From Actinoallomurus spadix (lineage in GTDB: Bacteria > Actinomycetota > Actinomycetes > Streptosporangiales > Streptosporangiaceae): a stretch of DNA of 64,000 nucleotides. Of this stretch, positions 63,274 through 64,000 are shown in pieces. Position 1 is the first letter of the stretch; every line of letters starts with the position of its first letter. The position numbers were made by a program, and so were the translations under genes. The notes below the pieces were generated by a model, which was given only the letters and a program-made list of their open reading frames with translations, searched no databases and was not told the DNA's origin. The stretch lies in the NCBI RefSeq assembly GCF_024055725.1, contig NZ_JAMXMX010000026.1:51566-115565 (forward strand). Direction: 5' to 3'.

Positions 63274-64000
63274 CTGTGGCTGCACTCCGGTATGGCCTCG
63301 GGGCGTGCCCTCCGGGCGGTGCGCCACTGCGGCGGCCCGGATGTGAGTTGTCCCACTGGTCCTTTCGAATATTGGGAAAATAATAAGTTCGACGTGCGGA
63401 GCGGATCGCGAAAGCGCTGATAGCGGCCTTCGACTCGGGCGGCCGAAGGAAGTACAAACTTCAAATACCCTCTTCCAGGGAGGGTGGCCGGGTGTGGACA
63501 GGGCTCCGGGGGTTGAAGCATGGATAACGTCGTAATAACGTCCGTGAGCGAAAGGCTTCGCGGTCTGGCGTGTTGTGGCTATCCACGCAAGGAAAGTCGC
63601 ATTGCCTGGTGAGTGAACGTCCCAAAGGTCGACTCTCGTAAGCCGAAATGGTCATCGGTCGCGCTTCGGCTTGACAAGGAGGTTGGAATGCGCAGGTCCG
63701 ATTCGCGGCGACGTGCGGGCCGGTGGACCATCGCGGCAGTCGTCCTGAGGGCACATCATCGCTGGTCCGCGTCCTTGCCCCATGGGCGGCGCGGATGACC
63801 CTCCGGGCCGGCGGTCCCCGCCGCCGCGTATGGCCCCTCACCGTGAAGCGTGTGACCGGAGGCGTCATCGTCGCCCTCTGACGGGAGACATCCCAGGTGC
63901 GCCGGGGCTTCACCCGGATGTGAATTTCATCGGCTTTCCCTGGACGTCGGCGCGGGACAGGCGGGGCCCCCAGCCCCCCGCACACCCGCCCCGCGCCCGC
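63274..64000. other. End region with no convincing gene
   Basis: About 730 nt of lower G+C content at 63330-63660 than the rest. Apart from the short frame at 63688-63798 I see no supported coding region, no tRNA and no repeat. The minus-strand open frame 63461-63985 is Arg/Pro-rich, has no family features and was rejected. Confidence 0.5.
63688..63798 (+). CDS. Candidate 36-residue ORF with signal-like start
   Basis: ATG 63688 follows an excellent SD (AAGGAGG, 5-nt spacing) and begins MRRSDSRRRAGRWTIAAVVL, a basic plus hydrophobic start as in an exported protein, but ends after 36 codons with a basic tail. It may be the decayed 5' end of an exported-protein gene. No family is recognised. 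Confidence 0.3.
   Translation: MRRSDSRRRAGRWTIAAVVLRAHHRWSASLPHGRRG

Noticed and set aside
63461..63985. 174-codon minus-strand open frame near the window end
   Set aside because: Arg/Pro/Thr-rich without domain features, no SD or -10 at its start, and no family resemblance.

Overview
The window is chromosomal DNA from a high-GC actinobacterium. Evidence: strong G/C bias at third codon positions, frequent GTG starts, many 1-4 nt stop/start overlaps, and the gene order rpsL-rpsG-fusA-tuf, S10, spc, secY-adk-map, infA-rpmJ-rpsM-rpsK-rpsD-rpoA-rplQ-truA, rplM-rpsI-glmM. A filamentous Streptosporangiales/Thermomonosporaceae-type organism (Actinomadura-like) is my best guess; this is inference, since no rRNA is present. 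No tRNA, rRNA, CRISPR array or insertion sequence was seen.

Region 1 (1-23.5 kb) is a near-complete ribosomal protein supercluster on the + strand. It holds S12, S7, EF-G, EF-Tu, the S10 and spc operons, SecY, adenylate kinase, methionine aminopeptidase, a DUF1707 membrane protein, IF-1, L36, S13, S11, S4, RNA polymerase alpha, L17 and TruA. Strong hairpins after tuf, rplO, rpmJ, rpsD and rplQ divide it into transcription units. A 15-codon ORF fits exactly between rplR and rpsE.

Region 2 (23.5-27.4 kb, - strand) holds three secreted or membrane-anchored proteins between truA and rplM: a CAP/SCP-domain protein that seems to use a CTG start, and two paralogous single-pass proteins with a shared two-cysteine extracytoplasmic domain. 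Region 3 (27.4-30.5 kb) is rplM-rpsI, a canonical terminator, glmM and a dodecin.

Region 4 (30.5-43 kb) is accessory. It has two adjacent ABC-2 export modules, a dienelactone hydrolase operon, an HNH nuclease-like lipoprotein, a VC0807-like membrane protein, an alpha/beta hydrolase, and a two-gene unit of a P-loop polynucleotide-kinase-like protein translationally coupled to a Thg1-like 3'-5' polymerase. After that come a LysR/hydrolase divergent pair and an XRE (MmyB-like) regulator. Three gene remnants lie here: the N-terminus of a conserved actinobacterial family, a TetR C-terminus, and an SDR with an internal deletion, so this part has been rearranged repeatedly.

Region 5 (43-56.2 kb) is mostly housekeeping: glmS diverging from coaA, an MFS exporter with its divergent XRE regulator, acpS, the NAD(P)HX repair enzyme, alanine racemase, a hydrolase, and tsaE, tsaB, rimI and tsaD for tRNA t6A synthesis, interrupted by one exported DUF3558-like gene. 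Region 6 (56.2-64 kb) has a DUF222/HNH (13E12-type) endonuclease gene flanked by diverged 60-nt homologous segments, a tyrosine phosphatase, a mycothiol-dependent isomerase-like protein, a small secreted protein, and an operon of a ribbon-helix-helix regulator, a DUF4097 protein and a DrrAB-type ABC exporter. Four helically phased TGRCGTCA boxes overlap the start of the regulator gene. The last 0.7 kb holds no convincing gene.

A window-wide pattern is that at least nine genes without a Shine-Dalgarno sequence have a TAnnnT -10 hexamer 6-8 nt before the start codon, the signature of leaderless mRNAs.
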